Shown here one piece after another: positions 18,701-26,397 of a stretch of 45,191 nucleotides of DNA (positions are counted from its first letter, which is position 1; each line of letters begins with the position of its first letter). The notes under the pieces are model-generated. The model was given only the letters and a program-made list of their open reading frames with translations, did not search any database and was not told where the DNA came from. The stretch comes from Desulforhopalus singaporensis (lineage in GTDB: Bacteria; Desulfobacterota; Desulfobulbia; Desulfobulbales; Desulfocapsaceae). A program made the position numbers and the translations under genes. The DNA lies in NCBI RefSeq assembly GCF_900104445.1, contig NZ_FNJI01000035.1, forward strand, positions 1 to 45,191. The letters are read 5' to 3'.

Positions 18701-20345
18701 GTTCACTCAGGTAAATCCAAAACGGTTGGGAGTGGTGGACAAATCCGGTTCTTACGCTTTATCGAAATCAGATGGTTCAAAAGATATAAATGTCAACTTG
18801 AAAGATCTCCGGGGTGCTGGAACAACACAGAAAGAGAAATCTTCCCGCGGAAGCGCGGTAAAATCGAAAAGTATTTTCAGCGCACAGCGACAGGATAAAG
18901 CGACGGAGTTACAACGGCCCGACTTAGGCGCAGATAAAGGAATCCTGAAGCGTCAAACCATCAGGCGGCCTATTGGACGTCATAATTTTGGCGACACCAG
19001 ATATAGGCGCGTTACCTATGTCGCATCGGCTACCACCCGCTATCTTGAATACCTGTCGTTTTACCGGGACTACAAAATATTTCAGGAAAACTACTTTGCA
19101 GGTGGTGAGCGGACGAAACGACAAGGGGACATCGTCGATCAGTGGACCCGGAAATATCCAGAGAAAAGTTTTATCCGGAAATCCAGACCAGTCACTGTCG
19201 ATGTTCTCAGTTCTTCACGTCCGCCGGCACCTGAGGTCGAGTATATACTGCCTACCTTTGGGTGGGAACGAAACAGAGCAAAGAAGAAGGTGACCAGCAA
19301 AAGGGTAGGCGGAGGGCTCAGGATTTACCTGAAACGGCCCTGGTTTGCTTCCGGAGAAGGAGAACTTCTAGGTGTTGTACTGGACCAACCGGGCCGATCT
19401 CGATTGACAGGCAGGCAGCTGGAAACTGACATGAACCTTAAAAAGCCGTATGTCACCCAGTGGGGGATGGATCCGATATGGCGTTCGGCTCCCACCCCCA
19501 GGCCCTGGACTCCCGGGGTGGAAAATTTCCGCAATGTTCATAAAACTGAAACCGATCTTACCTTGGAGGAATTGCCCGATTCTTCGGTAGCGGTTGCGGG
19601 TTATATCGTTGGTGAATGGGATTCAAACAATAATCTGACTGGATTTGACGAGGACCGTCAACTCTGGTTCTGCGATATAGAGATTGATCCCGGGCAGTCA
19701 TATTTTCCATTTATACGATTGGCACTTGCACGATATCAGCCGAATTCCATTTCCTGGAAGGGCCTTAAACCGGGGGATGTGAAGCTGTCTCGTGTGATAC
19801 TGGCGGATTTTGCCCAGCTGGCTCCGGATCGTTTCGCAAGCGTGACGCTTCAATCCGGGAATATACTGAAGGTGATGGTAACAGGGCCTACGTTTGTTGA
19901 ATCTGGCGTTGACGTGTATGGACCACCGGAACTAAACGTCCAAAGACAGGATGTTGGTTCAAAGGGCGAAACAATTCAACCGGGACAGCGACTAAAAAAA
20001 GGGTCCGCAATATCCGGCGCCAAATTTTCAAAAAAGGCAGCGGCTGCTCCTCAAGGCGGGGGAGTTGTTGAGGTTACTCTTGAAATGTCAACAACTGACG
20101 CCGGAGATGCTATGGGGTGGGTGGAGGTGCCGAATACCATGGTTAAGCTCAAACGTGATGGCAGAAGCAATTCATGGACAGGTGAGGTAAGGCTGTTGGA
20201 GGAACCAAAAGATCAGAGCTATCGTCTTGTAATACGAGAGTATGAATTATTTCTTGGCGGCGGCAGCGGGCATGAACAGGAAAGATCGCTCAGGGGCGCG
20301 CAAATTGAACGGAGATTAGTATATGCAGATGTGTTGGAAATATAG
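15777..20345 (+). CDS. Giant protein of unknown function, partner of the preceding one
   Basis: 1522 aa from ATG 15777 (TGAGGGG site spanning the previous stop; the upstream in-frame TTG is not needed). It has no signal peptide or membrane span, unlike its partner. Mostly beta-type composition with many aromatic residues; distinct conserved-looking segments are FRWSGWSLVAPRPGK near 540, FGASYKIRARAVDLAGNS near 588 (fibronectin/Ig-strand-like wording), YVTQWGMDPIWRSAP near 1225, and WFCDIEIDPGQSYFPFIRLA near 1300. Charged Lys/Arg-rich linkers occur near 1010-1060. The tight spacing indicates co-translation with the Tat protein, and equal size suggests a stoichiometric partner. It could be exported by riding on the Tat protein or remain cytoplasmic. 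No function is assigned. Confidence 0.85.
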   Translation: MDTEIIWTVLPNGRVNGKARATLFVAPQLSGGATLSEFALFHNWPRTLVDDNGNWKITIKLLFSNPGIQIESLPLAETAKTGQPRLPDHRLWSSIFPPETTVNSFKVEDLSQRRINSFPATNIKALVDKSYRTFAAASPTRLPRKTGLLNSKNLRLNDISVVPRTRVSVDGQPTVFARKGERRNYAKMAKEQSGRLGRTVTREDLRLSELRDQIDGEIERQFTDPNLGVLKAIPPRPANAREDFMQLKKFTIPRRSRPLEDKVQAIRMDFHQMVTAYSQYPALMRRLGLAIDIVLLEDPPAGNGFVRVTIDPEELQTKAPKTRYSFNPGAVDCLSFSVAVEKDSDLQNRCLQLDKSEYSLEHLDIAGAGSKVMDLADKLSQETVSRSSDTDERAPLPALQTAGISLVRTGRAHMYHTYFTKQQTKLQPYFSQKKLSTSSGQADIKEKSKVMARTRMADEEQAAELWADDLTRGYRIDVFDGTSSQWRSLCRRKTIFMYADGSGSWEETGEINDGWVSLAVTQSRDGDDDDLYIHESLFRWSGWSLVAPRPGKTLSSDYKSVEQTSKPAQDLNLAIQAEALKGSLPRLRFGASYKIRARAVDLAGNSLSLAEANDLTSEDRNSSLVTAGNYTYRRYEPVAQPVVLARNALNKSSGESIERLVIRSYNSNPSLDGAGSKEKSQRHIAPTGTAQLLAEFHGKFDNDKGQPRADLYNTIISHDNPLPNKDSVYNQPAVPLTYLPDPAATGAAFANLPTDGTLDNSVIVQSGDGITETWNIEPPSATIRHVHQISFGRESLWPDLKTFRFVISGCLKPKNPEWDPAGRELNVFLLPGETRKVRLSSYISENDLDKFELWNSMKKDGNVGQLRSRVLAGVHWMITPYREITLVHAVQQPLVIPDFNSLASFRNRDEGWTTLADTFPVDGKSTGRIDVHGSWREIDDRGAGPRRIDARGHAFEISVKYEDSEVSFGPDGTKSFTQVNPKRLGVVDKSGSYALSKSDGSKDINVNLKDLRGAGTTQKEKSSRGSAVKSKSIFSAQRQDKATELQRPDLGADKGILKRQTIRRPIGRHNFGDTRYRRVTYVASATTRYLEYLSFYRDYKIFQENYFAGGERTKRQGDIVDQWTRKYPEKSFIRKSRPVTVDVLSSSRPPAPEVEYILPTFGWERNRAKKKVTSKRVGGGLRIYLKRPWFASGEGELLGVVLDQPGRSRLTGRQLETDMNLKKPYVTQWGMDPIWRSAPTPRPWTPGVENFRNVHKTETDLTLEELPDSSVAVAGYIVGEWDSNNNLTGFDEDRQLWFCDIEIDPGQSYFPFIRLALARYQPNSISWKGLKPGDVKLSRVILADFAQLAPDRFASVTLQSGNILKVMVTGPTFVESGVDVYGPPELNVQRQDVGSKGETIQPGQRLKKGSAISGAKFSKKAAAAPQGGGVVEVTLEMSTTDAGDAMGWVEVPNTMVKLKRDGRSNSWTGEVRLLEEPKDQSYRLVIREYELFLGGGSGHEQERSLRGAQIERRLVYADVLEI

Positions 20346-20368
20346 GTCAAGGAGGATTCAGACTGCCG

Positions 20369-21253
20369 TTGATACATCGCCGTGATCGCAAAGTGAAAAT
20401 AAATCGTAATAATTCTAAATTATCGGTGAATAAGATGCGAAGTGACTCGGGAAAAAACAGATCGGTCATTCTGGCTGTTATCGTACCTCTGGTCCTGCTC
20501 ATTTTCAAGACAGCGATTTATAGTGCCGGGTTTGACCAGCTATGCATGGATCAGTTGCCGGGACAATGCTGGAGGACAGAAGACGTTATTGATCAGAGAA
20601 TTGAGTGGCACGCACAGGCGGCTTTGATGGCTATGTTTGAGCACGGTGGTGAAGAGGCCGCATCCGCATCGGCAATTTTATGTGCGGTAAAGCGCGGACA
20701 GATTGAGGGCATCTACCGCCACACCATGAAAGTGCCTGCACTCAGGGCCAGAGAGGCGGGGACGTATTCCTGGAAAATTATTCCCCCCCATGAAAATTCA
20801 ATCTGCTATGATCAGCCTGCCGCCAGGACGCCGATAATTGTAATTCGCGACGGTGTTGCGAAAAACAGGCCCGCATTGATTGGTGCGTTACAAAACGCAT
20901 GGAAAAGTTGCCGGGTTATACCGACAATGCCCAGGTGCTATATAGCGACAATTCCCAAAAGGACGTGCAATGCGGATAAGTACAATGAAGTGTATTTCCC
21001 GTGCATGCGCCCGTATCCACCTAAGCTTTCGAAATGTTTAAATAATATAAGCAAAGATCTTAAAGCTTGTAAAAAACAGGAAACACAAAACAGAGGTGCG
21101 GGGGAAGTTTTCGATTATTGCGTGCAAAAATTCAACCTGAATTATCGGTTAAATGATTGTTACAACAAGTATCAGGACAAGGAAAAACACAAAAAATGTA
21201 AAATTAAGGCGGATGATGTTTCCGCATGCGATAGCGCCGGATCAGATTGGTAA
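20369..21253 (+). CDS. Secreted or membrane-anchored cysteine-rich protein, paralogue of the next gene
   Basis: Up to 294 aa; the start is uncertain (TTG 20369, CTG 20363 or ATG 20435), with GGAGG at 20351-20355. A hydrophobic segment SVILAVIVPLVLLIF (32-46) is a signal peptide or anchor after a basic N-terminus. The exported part contains 14 cysteines, at least eight of them in a Lys-rich C-terminal tail (about 200-290). The core aligns by eye with the next gene: CWRTEDVIDQRI (67-78), SASAILCAVKRGQIEGI (99-115), SICYDQPA (145-152), NAW..C (177-181) and RTC (198-200). Fourth gene-order partner of the giant proteins, 23 bp after the second one. No family recognised. Confidence 0.8.
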   Translation: MIHRRDRKVKINRNNSKLSVNKMRSDSGKNRSVILAVIVPLVLLIFKTAIYSAGFDQLCMDQLPGQCWRTEDVIDQRIEWHAQAALMAMFEHGGEEAASASAILCAVKRGQIEGIYRHTMKVPALRAREAGTYSWKIIPPHENSICYDQPAARTPIIVIRDGVAKNRPALIGALQNAWKSCRVIPTMPRCYIATIPKRTCNADKYNEVYFPCMRPYPPKLSKCLNNISKDLKACKKQETQNRGAGEVFDYCVQKFNLNYRLNDCYNKYQDKEKHKKCKIKADDVSACDSAGSDW

Positions 21254-21363
21254 TGACAAGTGTGAGTATTGGTATCGCACTTGTTTCGCCTCAATTCAAG
21301 GTATTCCACAAATCAGGATGAAGGGGATTTTAGCGAGGGATTCTAACAGAGCGGGAGGAAAAA

Positions 21364-22182
21364 ATGAGAAAAACAATTTCAGGTTTTGAAAAGTACCGCA
21401 TGATAATCGGTCTTGTTGCATTCTTTTTCTTTCTCCTCTCAGGTTCCGCTGATGCGGCCTGTACCTGGAAGACTTCTGATATTATGGACCCGCGAATCGA
21501 TATTGGTGCCCAGAAGAGTCTCATGAGACAAATGAGCGCCGGTCCGCCCCGGAGTATCAGCGCGTCGGCAATGATTGGGGCCGTTAAATCAGGTAAACTT
21601 GCAGGCATCCTTTTGCCGCCGCGCCAGGCAGTGGCAAGCCGGGCTGCACGGATGACCCCTAAAAAGGGGTATTGGCAGCTTCTGTCCGGGCGTAATTCCG
21701 TATGTCTTCATGAGCCAGCCGGCGAACCGCCGATGATCGTCTATAAAGAGAAGTTGAGCGAAGCCATGATCGATATCGCATTGGCGGATGCCTGGCCCCA
21801 GTGTGGCCTCCCAACGCCGCAAAGAGCATGCAATTACGTCGCTGACAGATTCAGCCCACCGCCGAAACCATCTGACAGTTCGGGTGAGTATGACAAAGGG
21901 AGTGTGGCTCAGGTTATGGTTTACGTCCATGGGAGGGGAAAAAACTATGTAGGGCCCATTGCCGCGGCACAGGTCTGGGCCAGAGTTCAAGGTTCTGACA
22001 AGACGTACAGAAGCAGTACCGATGGCGGAGGAAAAGCCGTTTTATATTTAATTCTCAACAGGGCCGCGGCAGAAGTATACATTCAGGCGGAAGCACCTGA
22101 TTATATACCGAATTTTAAAAAGGTAATCATAACCGCAGGGCCGCAGCACGTTGTCGATTTAGGTTTAAGTCCCAATCCGTGA
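21364..22182 (+). CDS. Secreted protein with C-terminal beta-sandwich-like domain, paralogue of the previous gene
   Basis: 272 aa, ATG 21364 with GGGAGG five bases upstream. Signal peptide 1-31 (hydrophobic FFFLL core, cleavage after SADA). The N-terminal domain (33-160) repeats the pattern of the previous protein: CTWKTSDIMDPRI, SASAMIGAVKSGKLAGI, SVCLHEPAG, DAWPQC and RAC, with all four of its cysteines at matching places. Residues about 180-272 form a separate domain (VMVYVHGRGKNYVGPIAAA to a VDLGLSPNP end) resembling carboxypeptidase regulatory or Ig-like repeats, which would replace the cysteine-rich tail of the paralogue. Likely periplasmic or extracellular. Function unknown. Confidence 0.85.
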   Translation: MRKTISGFEKYRMIIGLVAFFFFLLSGSADAACTWKTSDIMDPRIDIGAQKSLMRQMSAGPPRSISASAMIGAVKSGKLAGILLPPRQAVASRAARMTPKKGYWQLLSGRNSVCLHEPAGEPPMIVYKEKLSEAMIDIALADAWPQCGLPTPQRACNYVADRFSPPPKPSDSSGEYDKGSVAQVMVYVHGRGKNYVGPIAAAQVWARVQGSDKTYRSSTDGGGKAVLYLILNRAAAEVYIQAEAPDYIPNFKKVIITAGPQHVVDLGLSPNP

Positions 22183-22236
22183 TAATAAGTTCAACCGGAT
22201 TATTTTGATAGGTAAACAATTCCACAGGAGGAAGGT

Positions 22237-22578
22237 ATGAATTCTACAGGCAAGTTGAAAATAGTGGGACAGTACCTGGGAGGAATCTTGATGACAATCG
22301 TGATAATCTTGGGGGGATGGACCGCAGCCGTCACGGCAAGTGCTCAATCAGATCCCGTCACGGTTCCGTTTGAGGATGATTATGCGGCCCGGCTTGCGTG
22401 GCAGAAATATGACCAGGATGTCATGGCGGCACATGCTCAATACGAAGCTAAAATGCACGTCTGGCGTGAAGCCGTGGAGGCTAGAAATCAGAGTAACGGG
22501 GAGCTCCCCGATCCAGGGCCGATGCCGAGACTGGATCTTCCACAAAGACCGCCGATGCCCAGGCCCCCGAGTAAGTGA
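22237..22578 (+). CDS. Small secreted protein with proline-rich C-terminus
   Basis: 113 aa, ATG with AGGAGGAAGG directly upstream. Signal peptide (hydrophobic LMTIVIILGGWTAAVT, cleavage near ASAQ, residue 36). The mature part starts acidic, continues with an alanine/charged helix (WQKYDQDVMAAHAQYEAKM, tending to amphipathic or coiled-coil) and ends in a proline-rich tail of about 25 residues (MPRLDLPQRPPMPRPPSK). Last gene of the giant-protein operon, 54 bp after the previous gene, and followed by a strong terminator. A linker or scaffold role in the envelope is possible but is inference. Confidence 0.78.
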   Translation: MNSTGKLKIVGQYLGGILMTIVIILGGWTAAVTASAQSDPVTVPFEDDYAARLAWQKYDQDVMAAHAQYEAKMHVWREAVEARNQSNGELPDPGPMPRLDLPQRPPMPRPPSK

Positions 22579-22660
22579 TGAAATAATTATATTTTTCTTG
22601 ACGATGTTCTGTTGCCAGGGTATGGTAACACAAATCTTCCGGAAGTATTACTGGTGAGAG

Positions 22661-22709
22661 CGCCGCCTTCGCAACCCTACTCCTGTGCGAAGGCGGCGTT
22701 GTCTTTTTC
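22661..22709 (+). terminator. Intrinsic terminator of the giant-protein operon
   Basis: A 13-bp perfect GC-rich stem (22661-22673 with 22686-22698, arm CGCCGCCTTCGCA) with a 12-base loop, followed by TTGTCTTTTTC. It lies 83 bp after the last stop and marks the end of an approximately 11.6-kb transcript before the pst genes. Confidence 0.88.
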
Positions 22710-22842
22710 ATCCATAATTCCTATCGGACACATCAGGATTCATTGGGATAATCTATTGGCCGCCGGCGTCACCATGTGCTAATAACAGGTCTTGCCAGGA
22801 ATTATAACCTTTTCAGACAATCTGATACCGATGGAGAAAATT

Positions 22843-23673
22843 ATGAAAAAATACAAATTATTGTCATTGCTGGTTGTCCTTGTGCTGCAATTGTCGGTAA
22901 ATTCGGCATGGTCGGGAGCTCTTGATCCGTTCGCGGGCCAGAAAGGTACGTTGAAGATCGCCGGAGGTACCGCCCATATTCCGGTCATAAAGGAAGCGGC
23001 CAAACTGATAATGACCGCCAACCCTGACATTCGCATAACTATTGCCGGAGGAGGTTCCGGAGTGGGAATAAAGCAGGTTGGTGAAAGTATAATCGATATC
23101 GGCAATTCCGGACGGAAACCAACGGAACAGGAGATCGGTACATACAATCTGCATCCGGTCAAGTGGGGGATAGACGGCGTAGGTGTCGTGGTAAACCCCG
23201 ACAACCCCGTTACCGCTCTTTCAACGCAACAGCTTCAGGGAATATTTGCCGGCACCATAACAAGCTGGAAGGAGTTGGGCGGCAAGGACCGGTCGATTAA
23301 TATTTATGACCGGGATGCTGCCAGCGGGACCCGATCGGTATTTTGGAAAAAAGGGCTGAAAAAGTCAGAGGTCAGCAAAAAAGCCAATGTGGTTGTTTCC
23401 AACGGTGCCATGAAGACGGCGATCGCCAACGATCCGTACGGGATCGGTTTTGTCTCGGTTGGTCACATCGATGCATCTGTTGCCCCGGTGAGCCTTGATG
23501 GTGTTGCCCCGACTCTCGACAACGTGAAAAGCGGCAAATATCCGGTCGCCAGGGGGTTATATTCCTGCACCAAGGGTGAGCCGAGCGGACTCGCCGCTCT
23601 TCTTTTCGATTTCCTGCATAGCCCTGAGGGACGGAAAATCGTGGAAGAAAAAGGCTTTATCTCGGTTGAATAA
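22843..23673 (+). CDS. pstS: PstS-like phosphate substrate-binding protein
   Basis: 276 aa; ATG 22843 is chosen because GGAG lies six bases upstream, over in-frame ATG 22831. Signal peptide at the N-terminus (hydrophobic LLSLLVVLVLQLSV, cleavage near residue 22-25). The binding-protein core has the phosphate-loop wording GGTAHIPVIKEAAK, AGGGSGVGIKQV and DRDAASGTRSVFW, the last corresponding to the conserved R-D-x-x-S-G-T-R anion-binding segment of PstS. It is shorter than E. coli PstS. Periplasmic; delivers phosphate (or a similar oxyanion) to the permeases downstream. No PHO-box-like repeat was seen upstream. Confidence 0.88.
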   Translation: MKKYKLLSLLVVLVLQLSVNSAWSGALDPFAGQKGTLKIAGGTAHIPVIKEAAKLIMTANPDIRITIAGGGSGVGIKQVGESIIDIGNSGRKPTEQEIGTYNLHPVKWGIDGVGVVVNPDNPVTALSTQQLQGIFAGTITSWKELGGKDRSINIYDRDAASGTRSVFWKKGLKKSEVSKKANVVVSNGAMKTAIANDPYGIGFVSVGHIDASVAPVSLDGVAPTLDNVKSGKYPVARGLYSCTKGEPSGLAALLFDFLHSPEGRKIVEEKGFISVE

Positions 23674-23687
23674 ACTCTTTTGATCGT

Positions 23688-24527
23688 ATGGGAGTTCTGT
23701 TTCAGCTCGCCGCCTATGGTTGCGGGCTGCTGACCATAGCTGTGCTGGTGATGATGTTTCAGCTTGGCCGGCCGTTGTTTGTTGATGGGCAGTTTTTTTC
23801 CCTGCTCAGTCAGGTGTGGCAACCCGGCCAGCAGCTCTATGGCATCTATCCGATGATCATCGGCAGTATCCGGATATCTTTTCTGGCGCTGGCCTTAAGT
23901 TTTCCGGTGAGCCTGGGGACCGCCTTTCTCGCCGCCGGGCTCGCCCCCCGGCCAATGCAAAGATGGGTCCTGGCCATGGTTCGGTTAATGGCAGGGATAC
24001 CCACCGTGGTCTACGGATTCGTAGCAATCTTTCTCCTCGTCCCCCTCGTCAGAGAACATGTCTCGCGAGGGTCGGGGTTGAATATTCTTACCGCATCTCT
24101 GGTACTTGCGGTGCTCATTGCTCCCACCATGGTTGTTTTCTTCGTCAACGGATTGCGCGGGGTAGATCAGTCCTATTGCCGGGCAACGGATGCCCTGGGG
24201 GCCACTGCTGTGCAGAGACTGCTCTATCTGCAGCTTCCCCAAGGGTGGCCGACGATAGTTTCCGGAGTAATCATGGGGCTTGGACGGGCAATGGGCGACA
24301 CCCTCGTCAGCCTAATGGTGGCTGGCAACAGTATCGGCGTGCCGACATCCATTGTCGACTCCGCCAGGACTCTTACCGCCCACATTGCCCTTGTCATCGC
24401 GGCTGATTTTGCCAGCATGGAGTTTGCCTCGATCTTTGCCTGCGGCCTTGTCCTCTATCTATTCACCATGGCGGTCGTCATAGGATTGCGGATGCTGGTT
24501 CACCTGCGGACAGGATCGGATCGATGA
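23688..24527 (+). CDS. pstC: Phosphate-type ABC transporter permease PstC
   Basis: 279 aa inner-membrane protein with about six spans. The first hydrophobic segment is AYGCGLLTIAVLVMMF. The MAGIPTVVYGFVAIF segment and the EAA-type loop ATDALGATAVQRLLYLQLPQ followed by GLGRAMGDTL are typical of PstC. The ATG has no strong ribosome site and lies 14 bp after pstS, so translational coupling is likely. Its stop overlaps the pstA start. Confidence 0.88.
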   Translation: MGVLFQLAAYGCGLLTIAVLVMMFQLGRPLFVDGQFFSLLSQVWQPGQQLYGIYPMIIGSIRISFLALALSFPVSLGTAFLAAGLAPRPMQRWVLAMVRLMAGIPTVVYGFVAIFLLVPLVREHVSRGSGLNILTASLVLAVLIAPTMVVFFVNGLRGVDQSYCRATDALGATAVQRLLYLQLPQGWPTIVSGVIMGLGRAMGDTLVSLMVAGNSIGVPTSIVDSARTLTAHIALVIAADFASMEFASIFACGLVLYLFTMAVVIGLRMLVHLRTGSDR

Positions 24528-25399
24528 GAACTCTCCTTGAAAAAAGCGTCCCACTGCTTGCCTGGGCGGGGTTTACTGTTTTGGCCGGGGCTCTTGCGGC
24601 AATCCTTGGCTACATTGTCATGCGTAGCTGGGCGGTGCTCCATCTTTCCCTGCTGTTCGGCGATGTTGCCCCGATCGATGCCATTTTCCTCCGCCATCCT
24701 GTTTTCGACGGACTCTTTCCCGCTGTGGCTGGCACTTTTCTGCTTGTCCTGATTGCCGTCCTGCTCGCCGTTCCTGTGGGCATGGCTGCAGGGATCTATC
24801 TCGCTGAGTACGCAGGGTACAGGATGAAAAGCTGCCTCAGCCTCCTGTTTGACATCCTCGCCGGTCTGCCGTCGGTTGTCGTTGGCCTGGCGGGGTTTTC
24901 ACTCACCATACTTCTGCATAAGGTTTTCCCCGGGAAAATCGGTCCCTGTCTGCTGCTTTCGGCCCTGGCGCTCTGTTTTTTAATTCTTCCCTATCTGATC
25001 CGTACTACCCAGACTGCCCTTGAGTCGGTGCCGTTATCCCTGCGACAAACGGCACCAGCCCTGGGGGCGACAAAACTCCAGAACATCTGCAAGGTGCTGC
25101 TGCCGAGTAAACTGACGGACATTCTTGGCGGTATCATCCTTGCCGTGGGCCGGGCTGCGGAAGATACCGCGGTCATTATGCTGACCGGCGTCGTCGCTTC
25201 CGCCGGCATCCCCCGTTCGCTCTTTGAGCAATTTGAGGCGCTCCCCTTTTATATCTATTATATTTCTTCACAATATACCAACGCAGAGGAGTTGCAGACG
25301 GGGTTCGGTGCGGCCATGCTCCTGCTGGTGCTGTGCGGGATATTGTTTCTCCTGGCGTTTTTCACCCAACAGACTCTTTCCCGGCATTTCAGAAGGTAG
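24524..25399 (+). CDS. pstA: Phosphate-type ABC transporter permease PstA
   Basis: 291 aa membrane protein; its ATG overlaps the pstC stop in an ATGA junction. Segments typical of PstA are VPVGMAAGIYLAEYA, DILAGLPSVVVGLAGF and the coupling loop APALGATKLQNICKVLLP followed by AVGRAAEDTAVIMLTG. It forms the translocation pore with PstC. Confidence 0.9.
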   Translation: MRTLLEKSVPLLAWAGFTVLAGALAAILGYIVMRSWAVLHLSLLFGDVAPIDAIFLRHPVFDGLFPAVAGTFLLVLIAVLLAVPVGMAAGIYLAEYAGYRMKSCLSLLFDILAGLPSVVVGLAGFSLTILLHKVFPGKIGPCLLLSALALCFLILPYLIRTTQTALESVPLSLRQTAPALGATKLQNICKVLLPSKLTDILGGIILAVGRAAEDTAVIMLTGVVASAGIPRSLFEQFEALPFYIYYISSQYTNAEELQTGFGAAMLLLVLCGILFLLAFFTQQTLSRHFRR

Positions 25400-25402
25400 A
25401 TT

Positions 25403-26107
25403 GTGAACAGGCAAGACAAAATAATTATCGACAAGCTCAGTTTCCGTTACCGGAACCGGCCCATCCTCGAAGATATCAGCCTCTGTTGGCGGGAAAAGCA
25501 GATCATTGCGGTTACCGGTCCGTCCGGTACCGGGAAATCTACCTTTTTATCCCTGTTCAACCGGCTCTGGGAGGAGACGGGCGACGGCAGGCTGACCGGA
25601 TCCATACAGTTGAACCTTGGCGGTGGCCTGGTGGATATTTACCAACGGCAGATGCCTCTGGCGACGTTGCGGCGCTCCGTGGGAATGGTCTTCCAGGCAC
25701 CCAACCCCCTGCCGATGAGCATCTACAAAAACATCACCTTCCCGCTGATGCTGGCCGGCAGGAAAAACGGAGAGGAGATGACGGAGTTGGTCGAGCGGGT
25801 GTTGACCCAGGTCCATCTCTTTGCCGAGGTGAAGGATCGCCTCAAAAGTGATGCCCGCAATCTCTCCGGCGGCCAGCAGCAACGCCTTTGTCTGGCGAGG
25901 GCGCTGGTGCTGGAGCCAAAAATACTGTTGCTTGACGAGCCCACCTCCTCTCTTGATCAAGAGGCGTGCCGCAAGCTTGAAGAGCTTATCGTCGAACTGA
26001 AGGACCAGTGCACCATCCTCCTCGTCTCTCACTACCAGGACCAGGTACAGAGAACCGCGGATCTTGTCTATGAACTTGCAGACAAAAGGCTGAGGCGGGT
26101 CGGCTGA
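25403..26107 (+). CDS. pstB: Phosphate-type ABC transporter ATPase PstB
   Basis: 234 aa, GTG start three bases after the pstA stop. Walker A GPSGTGKST (39-47; the PstB form usually has Cys in place of Thr), Q-loop VFQAPNPLPMSIYKN, signature LSGGQQQR (154-161), Walker B ILLLDEP (174-180) and switch histidine in LLVSHYQ. The FQxPNPLPMSIYxN wording is characteristic of PstB. Slightly shorter than the usual 250-260 aa. No phoU follows; the next genes are on the other strand. Confidence 0.9.
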   Translation: MNRQDKIIIDKLSFRYRNRPILEDISLCWREKQIIAVTGPSGTGKSTFLSLFNRLWEETGDGRLTGSIQLNLGGGLVDIYQRQMPLATLRRSVGMVFQAPNPLPMSIYKNITFPLMLAGRKNGEEMTELVERVLTQVHLFAEVKDRLKSDARNLSGGQQQRLCLARALVLEPKILLLDEPTSSLDQEACRKLEELIVELKDQCTILLVSHYQDQVQRTADLVYELADKRLRRVG

Positions 26108-26112
26108 ACGCG

Positions 26113-26127
26113 TACGGCGGTGCCGTA
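26113..26127. terminator. Small hairpin between convergent pstB and macrodomain operons
   Basis: A 6-bp stem TACGGC/GCCGTA with a 3-base loop, five bases past the pstB stop. It is short and not followed directly by T residues, so it is weak evidence for a terminator. Confidence 0.3.
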
Positions 26128-26190
26128 TCAGCGTCTGTCCTGTCTGGAAAGATGCGGGGTGGACGGTTGAAGAACTCTTTTTTACCTGCA

Positions 26191-26397
26191 TCAATCTTCG
26201 CCTGCAAAAGAAATTTCCATATCGATCATTTCTCTTGCTCTTTCAATTGCACGCTGCTTGGTGATGCCGCCCATCGGGACATATTGCGACTGACCTGACG
26301 GGCTGCTGATGGTAAAGGTGAATTGGGAGCACTGCTCGTCTTTGGCCGCTACCGAGATCGTCCATCCTTTGTAAATATCCGTTATTGAGTTTTTCAT
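26191..26397 (-). CDS. Small protein coupled to the macrodomain gene
   Basis: 68 aa. Its ATG overlaps the stop of the macrodomain gene by four bases, a strong sign of translational coupling. The sequence suggests a small beta-sheet followed by a helix: [25 protein letters not shown], then [16 protein letters not shown]. No family recognised and no export signal, so it is presumably cytoplasmic. Its function may be linked to ADP-ribose metabolism or to the stability of its partner. Confidence 0.7.
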   Translation of the reverse strand: MKNSITDIYKGWTISVAAKDEQCSQFTFTISSPSGQSQYVPMGGITKQRAIERAREMIDMEISFAGED

